64,000 nt of DNA. It comes from Cytobacillus pseudoceanisediminis. Lineage in GTDB: Bacteria; Bacillota; Bacilli; Bacillales; Cytobacillaceae. Under the pieces are notes generated by a model. The model did no database searches and was not told where the DNA came from. It was given only the letters and a program-made list of their open reading frames with translations. The stretch spans positions 5,112,001 to 5,176,000 of the forward strand of contig NZ_CP097349.1 of assembly GCF_023516215.1 (NCBI RefSeq), in the 5' to 3' direction. The translations under genes were made by a program, and so were the position numbers. Shown one piece after another: positions 49,103 to 58,747 of this stretch; the first letter of the stretch is position 1, and every line of letters begins with the position of its first letter.

Positions 49103-50027
49103 TCAAAATGTGGTAAATATCAATGAACGGGGCGGGAATTTCCAGTGGAAAAGTTATACCAAACTTGGACTCATCCTTGTGCTTGTCATTGCCGCACTCG
49201 TAATTCTTTTCAGCAACCTTTTTATTGTAAAGGAAGGGGAGTACAGGGTCATCCGTCAATTTGGAGAGGTAGTCCGGATTGAGAGCGAGCCTGGATTAAC
49301 ATACAAAATACCATTTATCCAAAGTGTTACCACGCTCCCTAAATACCAAATGACTTATGACGTGTCCGAAGCTGAAATCAATACAAAGGACAAAAAGGTT
49401 ATGATTATTGATAATTATGCAGTATGGAAAATTGATGACCCGAAGAAAATGATCTCAAATGCCAGAACATTGGAGGGAGCGGAGGCCAGAATGGAAGAAT
49501 TCATCTACTCTGTGACCCGCTCCGAATTGGGCCGGCTGAATTATGATGAAATAATTAATGATGAAAAGTCATCAAGGGGATCATTGAATGATCAAATTAC
49601 TACTAAAGTGAATGAATTGCTTTCTAATGATAACTATGGAATCACAGTAACAGATGTACGAATTAAACGAACAGATTTACCTTCTGAAAACGAACAGTCC
49701 GTGTACACCAGAATGATTTCAGAGCGCCAGTCAACAGCCCAGGAATACTTGTCCAAGGGTGATGCCCAGAAGAATATCATCATTGCTGAAACGGACAGGA
49801 ATGTCAGGGAAATGCTGGCCAAGGCCCAGGCGGATGCTGAAACGATCCGGGCGGAAGGAGAAGCGGGAGCTGCGAAAGTCTACAACGAAGCCTTCTCAAA
49901 GGATCCTGAATTTTATTCCTTGTACCGCACGCTAGAATCATATAAAAAGACCATTAATGGTGAAACTGTAATTGTTCTCCCTTCGGACTCACCATATGCC
50001 CGACTGCTGATGGGGTATACGGATTAA
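49095..50027 (+). CDS. hflC: HflC-like SPFH protein (protease modulator)
   Basis: Partner of HflK, 310 residues from the ATG at 49095. An N-terminal transmembrane segment (about 21-43) precedes the SPFH domain (VKEGEYRVIRQFGEVVRIE), and the alanine/glutamate-rich coiled coil AKAQADAETIRAEGEAGAA follows near residue 245. Starts inside the last codons of hflK, so translation is coupled; the earlier in-frame ATG at 49050 is within hflK. A large hairpin follows. Confidence 0.9.
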   Translation: MSDQNVVNINERGGNFQWKSYTKLGLILVLVIAALVILFSNLFIVKEGEYRVIRQFGEVVRIESEPGLTYKIPFIQSVTTLPKYQMTYDVSEAEINTKDKKVMIIDNYAVWKIDDPKKMISNARTLEGAEARMEEFIYSVTRSELGRLNYDEIINDEKSSRGSLNDQITTKVNELLSNDNYGITVTDVRIKRTDLPSENEQSVYTRMISERQSTAQEYLSKGDAQKNIIIAETDRNVREMLAKAQADAETIRAEGEAGAAKVYNEAFSKDPEFYSLYRTLESYKKTINGETVIVLPSDSPYARLLMGYTD

Positions 50028-50040
50028 TAATTTTTAACCC

Positions 50041-50105
50041 AAAAGCCGTTATTTTTCTTTCTCTATCTGCTCATGATAGAATAAAGGAAAATAACGGCTT
50101 TTTTA
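50041..50105 (+). terminator. Large terminator after hflKC
   Basis: AAAAGCCGTTATTTTTCTTT pairs with AAAGGAAAATAACGGCTTTT across about 20 bases, ending in a T-tract. Confidence 0.85.
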
Positions 50106-50108
50106 TTG

Positions 50109-50390
50109 TGGGCAAGGCGCTTGCGCTTTTCTAGTTAGATAACTGTCTAGCTTCAGGCGCCATCAGCTCTAGGGTCTAGGCCAATCCGTCTAAAAGGTTA
50201 AAGAACACCCTTTCAGCCGGCTTGTCATATGCTTGAGGCCCACAGGACATGGAAGGCTTCGTCAGCATAAACATCGCACGACCGAAAGCGATAGCTTTTG
50301 GGAGGATGTGGGTTATGCAGACGTTGCCACAGGACGTGGCGTTTTTAGTCTGCGTGCCTTTATTAAGCGGGCGCCTTCCGCTTTTCTGAT
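50109..50390 (+). repeat. Repeat R carrying module M in the polA leader, copy R6
   Basis: A stray right end (GTGGGCAAGGCGCTTGCGCTTTTCT) is followed by a full unit starting CTGTCTAGCTTCAGGCGCC. The unit contains module M (AGGCCCACAGGACATGG, ATCGCACGACCGAAAGC, loop GATA, GCTTTTGGGAGGA, and a second GGACGTGGCG segment) and ends GGGCGCCTTCCGCTTTTCT. It finishes a few bases before the polA ribosome-binding site. Confidence 0.75.
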
Positions 50391-50405
50391 AGGAGGAGAT
50401 ATTAG

Positions 50406-53037
50406 TTGGATAAAAAAAGCTTGTTCTGATTGATGGCAACAGCATAGCTTATCGGGCATTTTTTGCTCTGCCGCTTTTAAACAATGATAAAGGAATACAT
50501 ACAAATGCTGTCTACGGATTTACCATGATGCTGCAAAGGATTCTCGAGGATGAAAAACCAACTCATCTTCTTGTGGCGTTCGATGCCGGAAAAACAACCT
50601 TCCGCCATAAAACCTTCAGCGAGTATAAAGGCGGAAGGCAGAAAACACCGCCTGAGCTATCAGAGCAGTTCCCCTATATCAGAGAACTTCTTGATGCTTA
50701 CGGGATTTCCAGATATGAACTGGAAAACTATGAAGCGGATGATATTATTGGAACACTGTCCCTGCATGCCGAAAAAGATGGCTATGAAGTTAAAGTTATA
50801 TCTGGGGATAAGGATTTAACACAGTTAAGTTCTGATGCTGTAACAGTCAGCATTACCCGCAAAGGCATTACTGACATTGAAGAATACACACCAGCTCATA
50901 TAGAAGAGAAATACGGAATCACAGCTGACAGGATTATTGATATGAAAGGCCTAATGGGAGATAGTTCCGATAATATCCCAGGAGTTCCGGGAGTTGGGGA
51001 AAAAACAGCCCTTAAATTGCTGAAAGAGTTTGGAACCCTTGAAGAGCTCTTGGATTCTGTTGATAAGGTGAGCGGGAAAAAACTGAAAGAAAAGCTGGAA
51101 GAATTCAGGGATCAAGCTTTAATGAGCAAAGAACTTGCCACTATCACCAGAGAAGCCCCTGTTGAAATTAAAATTGAAGATATTGAATATGAAGGTTTTG
51201 ATAAAGAAAAAGTTATAAACATCTTTAAAGAATTAGGCTTTAACTCTTTACTGGAAAAGCTGGGCGGTGACACAGAAGCGGTCGAAGAGAAACTTGAAGA
51301 AATTGAATTTATCATTGCGGATGAGATTAAGGAAGAGATGTTTACCGATGAAAATGCATTTTATGTTGAGCTTCTAGAAGATAATTACCATTATGCAGAC
51401 ATCATTGGTTTTTCCGTTGCGAATGATAAGGGGAATTTTTCTTCTCCAAAGAAACGGCCTTAAAGTCAGATGTTTTTAAAACGTGGGCTGAAGATGAAAC
51501 GAAAAAGAAGACAGTCTATGATGCCAAAAGATCGGAAGTCTCACTCCGGCATCATGGAGTTCATCTAAAAGGTGCCGATTTTGACCTTTATATTGCTTCT
51601 TATCTTATTAACCCATCTCAGACTATTGAAGATATGGCCTCTATAGCAAAAAATCATGGCTATAATGCGATTCAATCTGATGAAGCTTTTTACGGAAAAG
51701 GAGCAAAAAGGCGGATTCCGGAAGAAAAGGAACTCGCCGGGCATTTGGCAAGGAAAGCAGCGGCCTTGATGACATTGAAGGAAAAATTGGATAGTGAATT
51801 GAAGGAAAACCAGCAATCCGAGCTTTTTTATGACCTGGAAATGCCGCTGTCTCTGATTTTGGCTGATATGGAATCAACCGGTATTAAAGTGGATCTTGAG
51901 CGCCTGAAAACAATGGGACAAGACCTGCTCTCCAAATTGGATGAAATCGAAAAGCGCATACATGAGCTTGCCGGAGAAGCGTTTAATATCAATTCTCCAA
52001 AACAGCTCGGTGTGATCCTTTTTGAAAAATTAGGGCTGCCTGCCATTAAAAAAACAAAAACAGGGTATTCCACATCTGCTGATGTTCTGGAGAAACTAGA
52101 GAACAGCCATGAAATTATCCGGGACATTCTGCATTACCGCCAGCTTGGCAAACTTCAATCCACTTATATTGAAGGCCTGCTTAAGGTGGTTAACTATGAA
52201 ACAGGCAAAGTCCACACCAGATTTAATCAGGCTCTTACACAGACAGGAAGGTTAAGCTCAACAGATCCGAACCTGCAGAATATTCCGATCCGTCTGGAGG
52301 AAGGGAGAAAAATCAGGCAGGCATTTGTCCCTTCAGAACCTGGCTGGGCCATCTTTGCAGCAGACTACTCGCAGATTGAACTGAGAGTACTGGCTCATAT
52401 TGCGAATGATGAAAAGCTGATTGAAGCATTTATTGAAGATATGGATATTCACACGAAAACGGCAATGGAAGTATTCCACGTTAATGCCGATGAAGTTACA
52501 TCCAATATGCGGCGCCATGCAAAGGCCGTAAACTTTGGAATTGTCTACGGAATCAGTGATTATGGCCTGTCCCAAAGCCTGGGTATCACACGGAAAGAAG
52601 CGGGTAAATTTATTGACCGCTATCTGGAAAGTTATCCTGGCGTTAAGCAGTATATGGATGATATTATCCATGATGCTAAACAAAAGGGATATGTCTCGAC
52701 CCTTCTTCACAGAAGAAGGTATCTGCCTGAAATCACAAGCCGAAACTTCAACCTGCGAAGCTTTGCAGAACGAACCGCCATGAATACACCAATCCAGGGA
52801 AGCGCGGCCGATATAATAAAAAAAGCCATGATTGACATGGCTGACCGCCTAAGAAAAGAAGAACTCAAAGCACGCCTTCTGCTGCAGGTTCACGATGAAC
52901 TGATCTTTGAGGTGCCAGAGGATGAAATAGAAACGCTCAAAAAAATCGTACCGGACGTTATGGAAAATGCAGTAGAATTGAAAGTTCCGCTAAAAGTGGA
53001 TTATTCCTTTGGGCCAACGTGGTTTGATGCGAAATAA
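50406..53037 (+). CDS. polA: DNA polymerase I, two frameshifts
   Basis: Repair and Okazaki-fragment polymerase. The 5'-nuclease domain (YGFTMMLQRIL, YEADDIIGTL, GDSSDNIPGVPGVGEKTA) is followed by an inactive-type 3'-exonuclease domain and the polymerase with SQIELRVLAHIAND, RRHAKAVNFGIVYG and VHDELIFEVP. Frames change at the A-run 50412-50418 (just after the start) and the T-run 51436-51440; one added base at each yields 877 residues, the Bacillus size. TTG start behind AGGAGGAG. Without the first correction the product would be seven residues long, so error is the likely cause. Confidence 0.9.
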
Positions 53038-53124
53038 AAGTTGATTTTGAGGAAATTACTTTGCAAGTAATTCACCTAATATGATTTTTCTTGTTGTGAT
53101 ATGCTAAGTGCTATTAAAGATCGT

Positions 53125-53251
53125 GTTAATTGGAGTGGAAGGTGCGGGACTCCTGCGGGAGTGGCGAACCCAGGGAGACCCCACAGGTGCATAGCGCCGA
53201 GGAGGCTCCCGGAAGCCCCGCGGAAAGCGAGTGCCTGCAGCGGAAATTAAC
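53125..53251 (+). repeat. GATTGGAGCGGA-type interspersed repeat, copy 2
   Basis: Starts GTTAATTGGAGTGGAAGG and ends CAGCGGAAATTAAC, so the ends are inverted (GTTAATT / AATTAAC). Inside are GGGACTCCTGCGGGAGTGGC, CGCCGAGGAGGCTCCCGG and CCCGCGGAAAGCGAGTGCC, the core seen in many Bacillus intergenic spaces. It lies between polA and mutM. Confidence 0.75.
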
Positions 53252-53331
53252 ACCCCGGCAAACAGGATTCAATATACATCATAAAGCAAAGTCCAAAGCA
53301 TTTTTAACTGATTTACAAAGGAGGGAGGACC

Positions 53332-54158
53332 ATGCCTGAACTTCCTGAAGTTGAAACGGTCAGAAGAACATTGCAGGAATTGGTCATCGGCAAAACCATT
53401 GCACATGTTTCGGTTTTCTGGCCCAAAATGGTTAAGCATCCGGAAGAGCTTGTTCAATTCAAGGATGCTTTAGCAGGCCAAATTTTTCAGGACATTGGCA
53501 GGAGAGGAAAGTTTCTAATACTCTATACCATTGATTATGCCCTTGTGTCCCATCTGAGAATGGAAGGCAGGTACGGACTTTTTTAAAAGAAGAGCCTGTT
53601 GATAAACATACTCATGTGATTTTTCATTTTACAGATGGCACAGAGCTCAGATATAAGGATGTCCGTAAATTTGGAACGATGCACTTATATGCAAAGGGTG
53701 AAGAATTTAAGACTCTTCCGCTGGCACACCTGGGACCGGAACCATTTGGAGAAGAGTTTACGGCAGAAGATCTTGCTGCAAGACTTGCACGGACCAACCG
53801 CAATATCAAAACTGCACTTCTCGATCAGAAAACGATCGTAGGGTTAGGAAATATTTATGTCGATGAAGCATTATTCCGTTCACGAATACATCCTGAAAGA
53901 GCGGCAAATAGTTTAACAAAAAGCGAATTGGAGACACTTCACAAAGAGATTGCAGATACCCTGAGGGAAGCGGTTGATAAGGGAGGGAGCACCATTCGCT
54001 CCTATGTTAATTCCCAGGGGCAAATTGGCATGTTTCAGCTTGAACTTTATGTGTATGGGCGAAAAGGGGAAGATTGCAAAGTCTGCGGAAGCACGCTTGA
54101 GCGGATCGTGACAGGAGGCAGAGGGACAGTCTATTGTCCAGCATGCCAGAAAAAATAA
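53332..54158 (+). CDS. mutM: Formamidopyrimidine-DNA glycosylase, frameshifted
   Basis: Removes oxidised purines such as 8-oxoguanine from DNA. Starts PELPEVETVRRTL with the catalytic N-terminal proline P2 and E3, then HLRMEGRYGLF, the H2TH region VGLGNIYVDEALF and the C-terminal zinc finger CKVCGSTLERI...YCPACQKK. The frame breaks at the T-run 53579-53584; one more T gives GLFLKEEPVDKHTHVIF and 275 residues. ATG behind AAAGGAGGGAGG. Likely intact in the organism. Confidence 0.92.
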
Positions 54159-54252
54159 TAATGCAGAATAGAGCTGAAATGCGTTTCGAATAACATTGGA
54201 TGGGCTTCTTCCATATACTATCGTAGCGATTGACAGGAAGGAGCTCTATTCT

Positions 54253-54888
54253 ATGGCGCATACATTCTCTCTTTTGATACTTGCTTTTGCTGTCAGTCTT
54301 GACAGTTTTAGTGTCGGTTTAACCTATGGCTTAAGGAAAATGAGCATACCATTTAAATCGATCAGTATAATCGCTTGCTGTTCAGCTTTAACATTAATGG
54401 CTGCCATGACAATTGGCCATTTTATAGAAGCCTTTTTATCTCCGGCTTTAGCTGAAAGTTTTGGGGGAGTCATACTTATTTTTCTTGGTGCCTGGGTACT
54501 TTATCAATTTTTCAGGCCGGAAAAGATTAAGGATGTCCTGCCGCATGAAAAAACGATTGTGAACCTGGAAATCAAATCTCTTGGGCTTGTCATTAATATC
54601 CTGAAAAAGCCGATGTCCGCTGATTTTGACAAATCCGGAACCATCACAGGAATTGAAGCACTGATGCTCGGGCTCGCTTTATCCCTTGATGCTTTCGGAG
54701 CTGGGATCGGTGCAGCTATGCTTGGGTACTCGCCTTTCTACCTGGCAATGACAGTCGCCGTTATGAGTTCTCTGTTTGTGTTTATGGGAATGCAAGTAGG
54801 ATCCCTCTTCTCCAAAAGCGGGTGGGTCCATAAGTTCTCATTCATCCCTGGAATTATTTTAATCGTAATCGGGATATTAAAAATCTAG
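54253..54888 (+). CDS. ytaF: Sporulation membrane protein YtaF (MntP-like)
   Basis: Polytopic membrane protein of 211 residues with six hydrophobic segments and the repeated ALSLDSF/ALSLDAFGAG-type motifs of the MntP/YtaF group, in which aspartates line a metal path. B. subtilis YtaF is annotated as a sporulation membrane protein; manganese export is known only for the related MntP. ATG at 54253 with AAGGAG upstream. Followed by coaE after 24 bases. Confidence 0.88.
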   Translation: MAHTFSLLILAFAVSLDSFSVGLTYGLRKMSIPFKSISIIACCSALTLMAAMTIGHFIEAFLSPALAESFGGVILIFLGAWVLYQFFRPEKIKDVLPHEKTIVNLEIKSLGLVINILKKPMSADFDKSGTITGIEALMLGLALSLDAFGAGIGAAMLGYSPFYLAMTVAVMSSLFVFMGMQVGSLFSKSGWVHKFSFIPGIILIVIGILKI

Positions 54889-54912
54889 CATTTTATATGA
54901 AAGGAACACACT

Positions 54913-55512
54913 ATGTCACTGACTGTAGGTTTGACAGGCGGGATTGCAAGCGGGAAAAGCACCGTTTCATCTCTCCTCATCGAAAAAGGATACACTGTAA
55001 TCGACGCGGATATAGAAGCCAGATTAGCTGTTGAAAAAGGAGAGGAAGCTTATCAGGAAATTGTCCGTCATTTTGGGGAAAGGGTTCTGCTCAAAGACGG
55101 TTCAATTGATCGTGCGGAACTGGGCTCCATTATTTTTCATGATGAAAAAGAGCGGAAAGCCTTAAATAGCATTGTACATCCTGCTGTCCGCAAAAGAATG
55201 ACAGCCAAAAAGGAACAAGCAATCAGCCGTAATGAACAGATGATTATTTTAGATATACCGCTTTTATTTGAAAGTAAATTACAATACATGTGCGACAAAA
55301 CATTATTAGTTTATGCAGATGAAGGTATACAGCTGCAGAGGCTGATGCAAAGAAATCAGCTTTCCGAGAAAGAAGCAATGGCAAGAATTCATTCCCAAAT
55401 GCCTTTAAGAGAAAAGAAGGCATTGGCCGATGCTGTAATCGATAATAATGGCAGGATTGAAGAAACAGAGAAACAATTGTGGGATATTTTAAGAAAATGG
55501 AATGCTATCTAA
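54913..55512 (+). CDS. coaE: Dephospho-CoA kinase
   Basis: Last step of coenzyme A synthesis. The P-loop GLTGGIASGKST is at residues 6-17, with the VIDADIEAR substrate segment and LDIPLLFESKL. The 199 residues fit. AAAGGAAC precedes the ATG. In B. subtilis it is likewise between ytaF and gapB. Only a weak hairpin (GGGCC / GGGCTC with T-tract) follows. Confidence 0.95.
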   Translation: MSLTVGLTGGIASGKSTVSSLLIEKGYTVIDADIEARLAVEKGEEAYQEIVRHFGERVLLKDGSIDRAELGSIIFHDEKERKALNSIVHPAVRKRMTAKKEQAISRNEQMIILDIPLLFESKLQYMCDKTLLVYADEGIQLQRLMQRNQLSEKEAMARIHSQMPLREKKALADAVIDNNGRIEETEKQLWDILRKWNAI

Positions 55513-55757
55513 GGGCCTGTCACGGGCTCTTTTTTGTTGCATTTAATACCCAATTAGTATGACAAAAATAAACTTTATGTTTCTGATTTTTAGACCATTA
55601 CCCCATAAAACATGGTGAAAGTAAAGGGTTTATATTTCTGAATTGTTAAACATTAAAAAATCCGCATTTAATTCATCACAAATGATTTTTAATATGTTAT
55701 ACTAATTACATCTTAGGGTAACAAAAAGTATAACACTAATGCGGAAGGGGCCGTAAC

Positions 55758-56789
55758 ATGAAGGCGAGAATAGCGATTAACGGTTTTGGAAGAATTGGAC
55801 GTATGGTTTTTAGAAAAGCCATCCTTGATGAAAATCTTGAAGTGGTTGCCATAAATGCAAGTTATCCAGCTGAAACTTTGGCACACTTAATTAAATATGA
55901 TACAAACCACGGACCATTCGAAGGAAGTGTTGTTCCTGAAGACAATGCTATTGTGGTGAACGGAAAAAGTGTTAAGCTTGTCAGCAGCCGAAATCCTGAA
56001 GAGCTTCCGTGGAAAGAATTGAACATCGATATCGTCATTGAAGCAACAGGAAAGTTCAATTCACGTGATAAAGCAGCTCTTCACCTTGAAGCCGGAGCTA
56101 AAAAAGTAATTCTGACTGCTCCTGGAAAAAATGAAGATGTGACTATTGTTATGGGCGTAAATGAAAGCGCATTAAAAATTGAAGAACATGATATTATTTC
56201 TAATGCTTCATGTACAACAAACTGTCTTGCACCTGTTGCAAAAGTCCTTGATGAACAATTTGGCATTGAAAACGGACTTATGACAACAGTTCATGCATAT
56301 ACAAACGACCAAAAAAATATTGATAACCCGCATAAGGATTTACGCCGGGCGCGTGCTTGCGGACAGTCCATAATCCCGACTTCCACTGGTGCCGCTAAAG
56401 CTTTGTCGCTGGTATTGCCTCACTTAAAGGGCAAATTGCATGGAATGGCACTCCGTGTCCCAACGCCTAACGTTTCATTAGTTGACCTCGTAGTGGACTT
56501 AAAGCGCGACGTTACATTAGAAGAAGTGAATGCGGCATTTGCAACTGCTTCACAGGGATCGCTGCACGGTATCCTTGATATTACTGACGAACCATTGGTT
56601 TCAATTGATTTCAACACAAATGAACACTCTGCCATCATCGATGGATTATCTACAATGGTAATCGGCACCAGCAAAGTAAAAGTACTTGCATGGTACGATA
56701 ATGAGTGGGGTTATTCCTGCCGTGTTGTAGACTTAACAAAATTTGTTGCACAGGAACTTTTCCAGGCATCTGCAGTAAAAATTGGATAA
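55758..56789 (+). CDS. gapB: Glyceraldehyde-3-phosphate dehydrogenase, gluconeogenic (GapB)
   Basis: NADP-preferring GAPDH used in gluconeogenesis. The NAD(P) fold is INGFGRIGRMVFRKA and the catalytic cysteine is in SNASCTTNCLAP near residue 155. At 343 residues it is slightly longer than the glycolytic paralogue, and its position next to coaE and speD identifies it as gapB. In B. subtilis gapB is repressed by CcpN under glycolytic conditions; no such site could be confirmed here. GAAGGGGCC precedes the ATG. A terminator follows. Confidence 0.94.
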   Translation: MKARIAINGFGRIGRMVFRKAILDENLEVVAINASYPAETLAHLIKYDTNHGPFEGSVVPEDNAIVVNGKSVKLVSSRNPEELPWKELNIDIVIEATGKFNSRDKAALHLEAGAKKVILTAPGKNEDVTIVMGVNESALKIEEHDIISNASCTTNCLAPVAKVLDEQFGIENGLMTTVHAYTNDQKNIDNPHKDLRRARACGQSIIPTSTGAAKALSLVLPHLKGKLHGMALRVPTPNVSLVDLVVDLKRDVTLEEVNAAFATASQGSLHGILDITDEPLVSIDFNTNEHSAIIDGLSTMVIGTSKVKVLAWYDNEWGYSCRVVDLTKFVAQELFQASAVKIG

Positions 56790-56827
56790 TCGCCAATTTC
56801 TCTTAATATAAAACTACCCATACCCTT

Positions 56828-56858
56828 AAAGCCTGCCATTCCCCGGCAGGCTCCTTTT
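56828..56858 (+). terminator. Terminator after gapB
   Basis: AAAGCCTGCC pairs with GGCAGGCTCC across ATTCCCC, followed by TTTTAT. Confidence 0.75.
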
Positions 56859-56949
56859 ATTGGACAGAATTAAATCCTGAGAAGGACAAAGCCTTCAGAA
56901 ATTTTGCCAAAAAAAATGTAAAACAATGTGTTGCAAAAAGAAATTAAAC

Positions 56950-57105
56950 AAAGTATACTAATCCTCGTGAACTTCTCCGAGGTTTTGGTATGGTAGCTAC
57001 TTAAAGGGTTAGGACCTCTCTGGACTAACTTTCCCCGTGGTAGTTATGGACCAGTTTAAATCTGGAATTTCATTAATTAATAGCTTAAAAGTTTAAAGGG
57101 GGAAA
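56950..57105 (+). other. Putative structured speD leader
   Basis: Between a -10-like TATACT (56954-56959) and speD lie several short inverted repeats: CCTCG / CGAGG, GTAGCTAC, GTTAG / CTAAC and TGGT / ACCA. No T-tract terminator is seen and no known riboswitch class is recognised. Confidence 0.35.
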
Positions 57106-57112
57106 TTTGAAT

Positions 57113-57487
57113 ATGGAAACTATGGGTCGTCACGTAATCTCAGAACTTTGGGGATGCGATTTTGAAAAGTTAAATGATATGGATTTTATTGAGCAGACAT
57201 TCGTAAATGCTGCATTAAAATCTGGTGCTGAAATTCGCGAGGTTGCATTTCATAAATTTGCACCACAGGGTGTAAGCGGAGTGGTTATCATCTCTGAATC
57301 TCATTTAACTATTCACAGCTTCCCGGAGCATGGCTATGCCAGCATTGATGTGTATACGTGTGGAGATCTTGACCCTAACATCGCTGCAGACTTTATTGCA
57401 GAATCGTTAGGAGCTCAAACGCGTGAGAATATCGAAATTCCTCGCGGTATGGGTCCAGTTCAAGTTAAACAAGCTCAAGTACTTTAA
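57113..57487 (+). CDS. speD: S-adenosylmethionine decarboxylase proenzyme
   Basis: Makes decarboxylated AdoMet for spermidine synthesis. Self-cleaves before S63 (in [12 protein letters not shown]) to create the pyruvoyl group; H68 and C83 (VYTCGD) are the other processing and catalytic residues. ATG at 57113 behind AAAGGGGGAAA gives 124 residues, the family length; a TTG two codons upstream is less likely. Monocistronic with a clear terminator. Confidence 0.96.
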   Translation: METMGRHVISELWGCDFEKLNDMDFIEQTFVNAALKSGAEIREVAFHKFAPQGVSGVVIISESHLTIHSFPEHGYASIDVYTCGDLDPNIAADFIAESLGAQTRENIEIPRGMGPVQVKQAQVL

Positions 57488-57511
57488 TAACAGAATGATC
57501 TTAGGCAATCC

Positions 57512-57539
57512 AGAGGTGTATTCAATACACCTCTTTTTA
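57512..57539 (+). terminator. Terminator after speD
   Basis: AGAGGTGTATT pairs with AATACACCTCT across C, followed by TTTTAT. Confidence 0.88.
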
Positions 57540-57625
57540 TTTTGTTTAATACTCTGCCACTACCTTTAGTATCTTCCTCAAAAATAGTACAATAAGGATA
57601 CATAATAAATATCGGAGGAAAGAGG

Positions 57626-58030
57626 ATGTCTATTTTCAGGCAGCTTGCCAGCCGCTATAAAAAGCAGTGTGAAACAAATGAAAACCACTCTGATCCTGAG
57701 CTCACTACAAGATATTATAGAACCAATACAGCTCAAATGATGCAAACGATTGAAGATTTATTTAAAGCAGACCAGAATGTGAACATTCTCAGCATTTCCA
57801 GAGAACGCGGCGAGATAGCAGCAGAAATTAAGAAAAATAAAGCTTGTTTTGCCATTGTCACAGTCGTGACTGTCAGGCCTTTCGAAACGGCTGTAGATAT
57901 CAATATCTCAACTGAGCAATCCTCCCCGGCAGGTGTCCACCCAATCCTTAAGGGAGAAGTTCTTTCCATTTATGAAAAGGTGAATAAACGGCATGATTTT
58001 CTCGGTTCTGCAAGAAACGCAGATAAATAG
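57626..58030 (+). CDS. Small cytosolic protein of unknown function
   Basis: Soluble protein of 134 residues with no membrane segment. It begins SIFRQLASRYKKQCE, has a charged helical N-terminal half and a strand-rich second half (FAIVTVVTVRPFETAVDI). I do not recognise a domain, but it lies in the conserved speD-nrdR gap and starts at an ATG behind CGGAGGAAAGAGG, so a real gene is very likely. No function is assigned. Confidence 0.72.
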   Translation: MSIFRQLASRYKKQCETNENHSDPELTTRYYRTNTAQMMQTIEDLFKADQNVNILSISRERGEIAAEIKKNKACFAIVTVVTVRPFETAVDINISTEQSSPAGVHPILKGEVLSIYEKVNKRHDFLGSARNADK

Positions 58031-58144
58031 TTGTACTTGTACTGACAACTCCTTTTTTATAAGATAAGAGTATCAAATAAAATTCGGTAATTGATCTAAC
58101 GCCAGCAAAATAACTTACTTATAAAAGAATTCGGAGCTGATTGT

Positions 58145-58606
58145 ATGAGATGCCCTTCATGCCAAAACAATAATACCCGTGTTCTCGATTCCCGTCCTGT
58201 TGATGACAGCAGATCCATTCGGCGCAGAAGGGAATGCGAGAAATGCGGGTACCGGTTTACGACTTTTGAAAAAGTGGAAGAAATTCCTTTAATTGTTGTG
58301 AAAAAAGAAGGCACCAGAGAGGAATTCAGCCGGGAAAAAATACTTAGAGGCCTTATTAAGGCATGTGAAAAGAGGCCGGTTGCCCTAAAGGACCTGGAGG
58401 ACATTACTTTTGAAGTGGAAAAAGAGCTCCGCAGCAACGGTGTCTCTGAAATAAAAAGTGATGAAATTGGCGAAATGGTCATGGACAGGCTCGCAAATGT
58501 GGATGATGTGGCATATGTTCGTTTCGCATCGGTTTACAGGCAATTTAAAGATATCAATGTTTTTATTGATGAACTCAAAGAATTAATCAAAAAAGAACAC
58601 TCTTAA
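58145..58606 (+). CDS. nrdR: Transcriptional repressor NrdR
   Basis: Zinc-ribbon/ATP-cone repressor of ribonucleotide reductase genes, 153 residues. Zinc cysteines are C3, C6, C31 and C34 (MRCPSCQ, CEKCGYR). The ATP-cone begins near residue 49 ([18 protein letters not shown]). ATG behind TTCGGAGC. Upstream of dnaB-dnaI as in Bacillus. Confidence 0.96.
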   Translation: MRCPSCQNNNTRVLDSRPVDDSRSIRRRRECEKCGYRFTTFEKVEEIPLIVVKKEGTREEFSREKILRGLIKACEKRPVALKDLEDITFEVEKELRSNGVSEIKSDEIGEMVMDRLANVDDVAYVRFASVYRQFKDINVFIDELKELIKKEHS

Positions 58607-58747
58607 ATCAGGTCAGTTGCCGCTGTCCCTGATTTCGAATGAAATAGTTTGATGGGCTGAAGGATTTCTTTGGCTCTTTTTTTACGGTATATGTTTTTGA
58701 TATTAATCAATGTGATAAATATTCTTAATAGAAAAAGGTGAAATACC

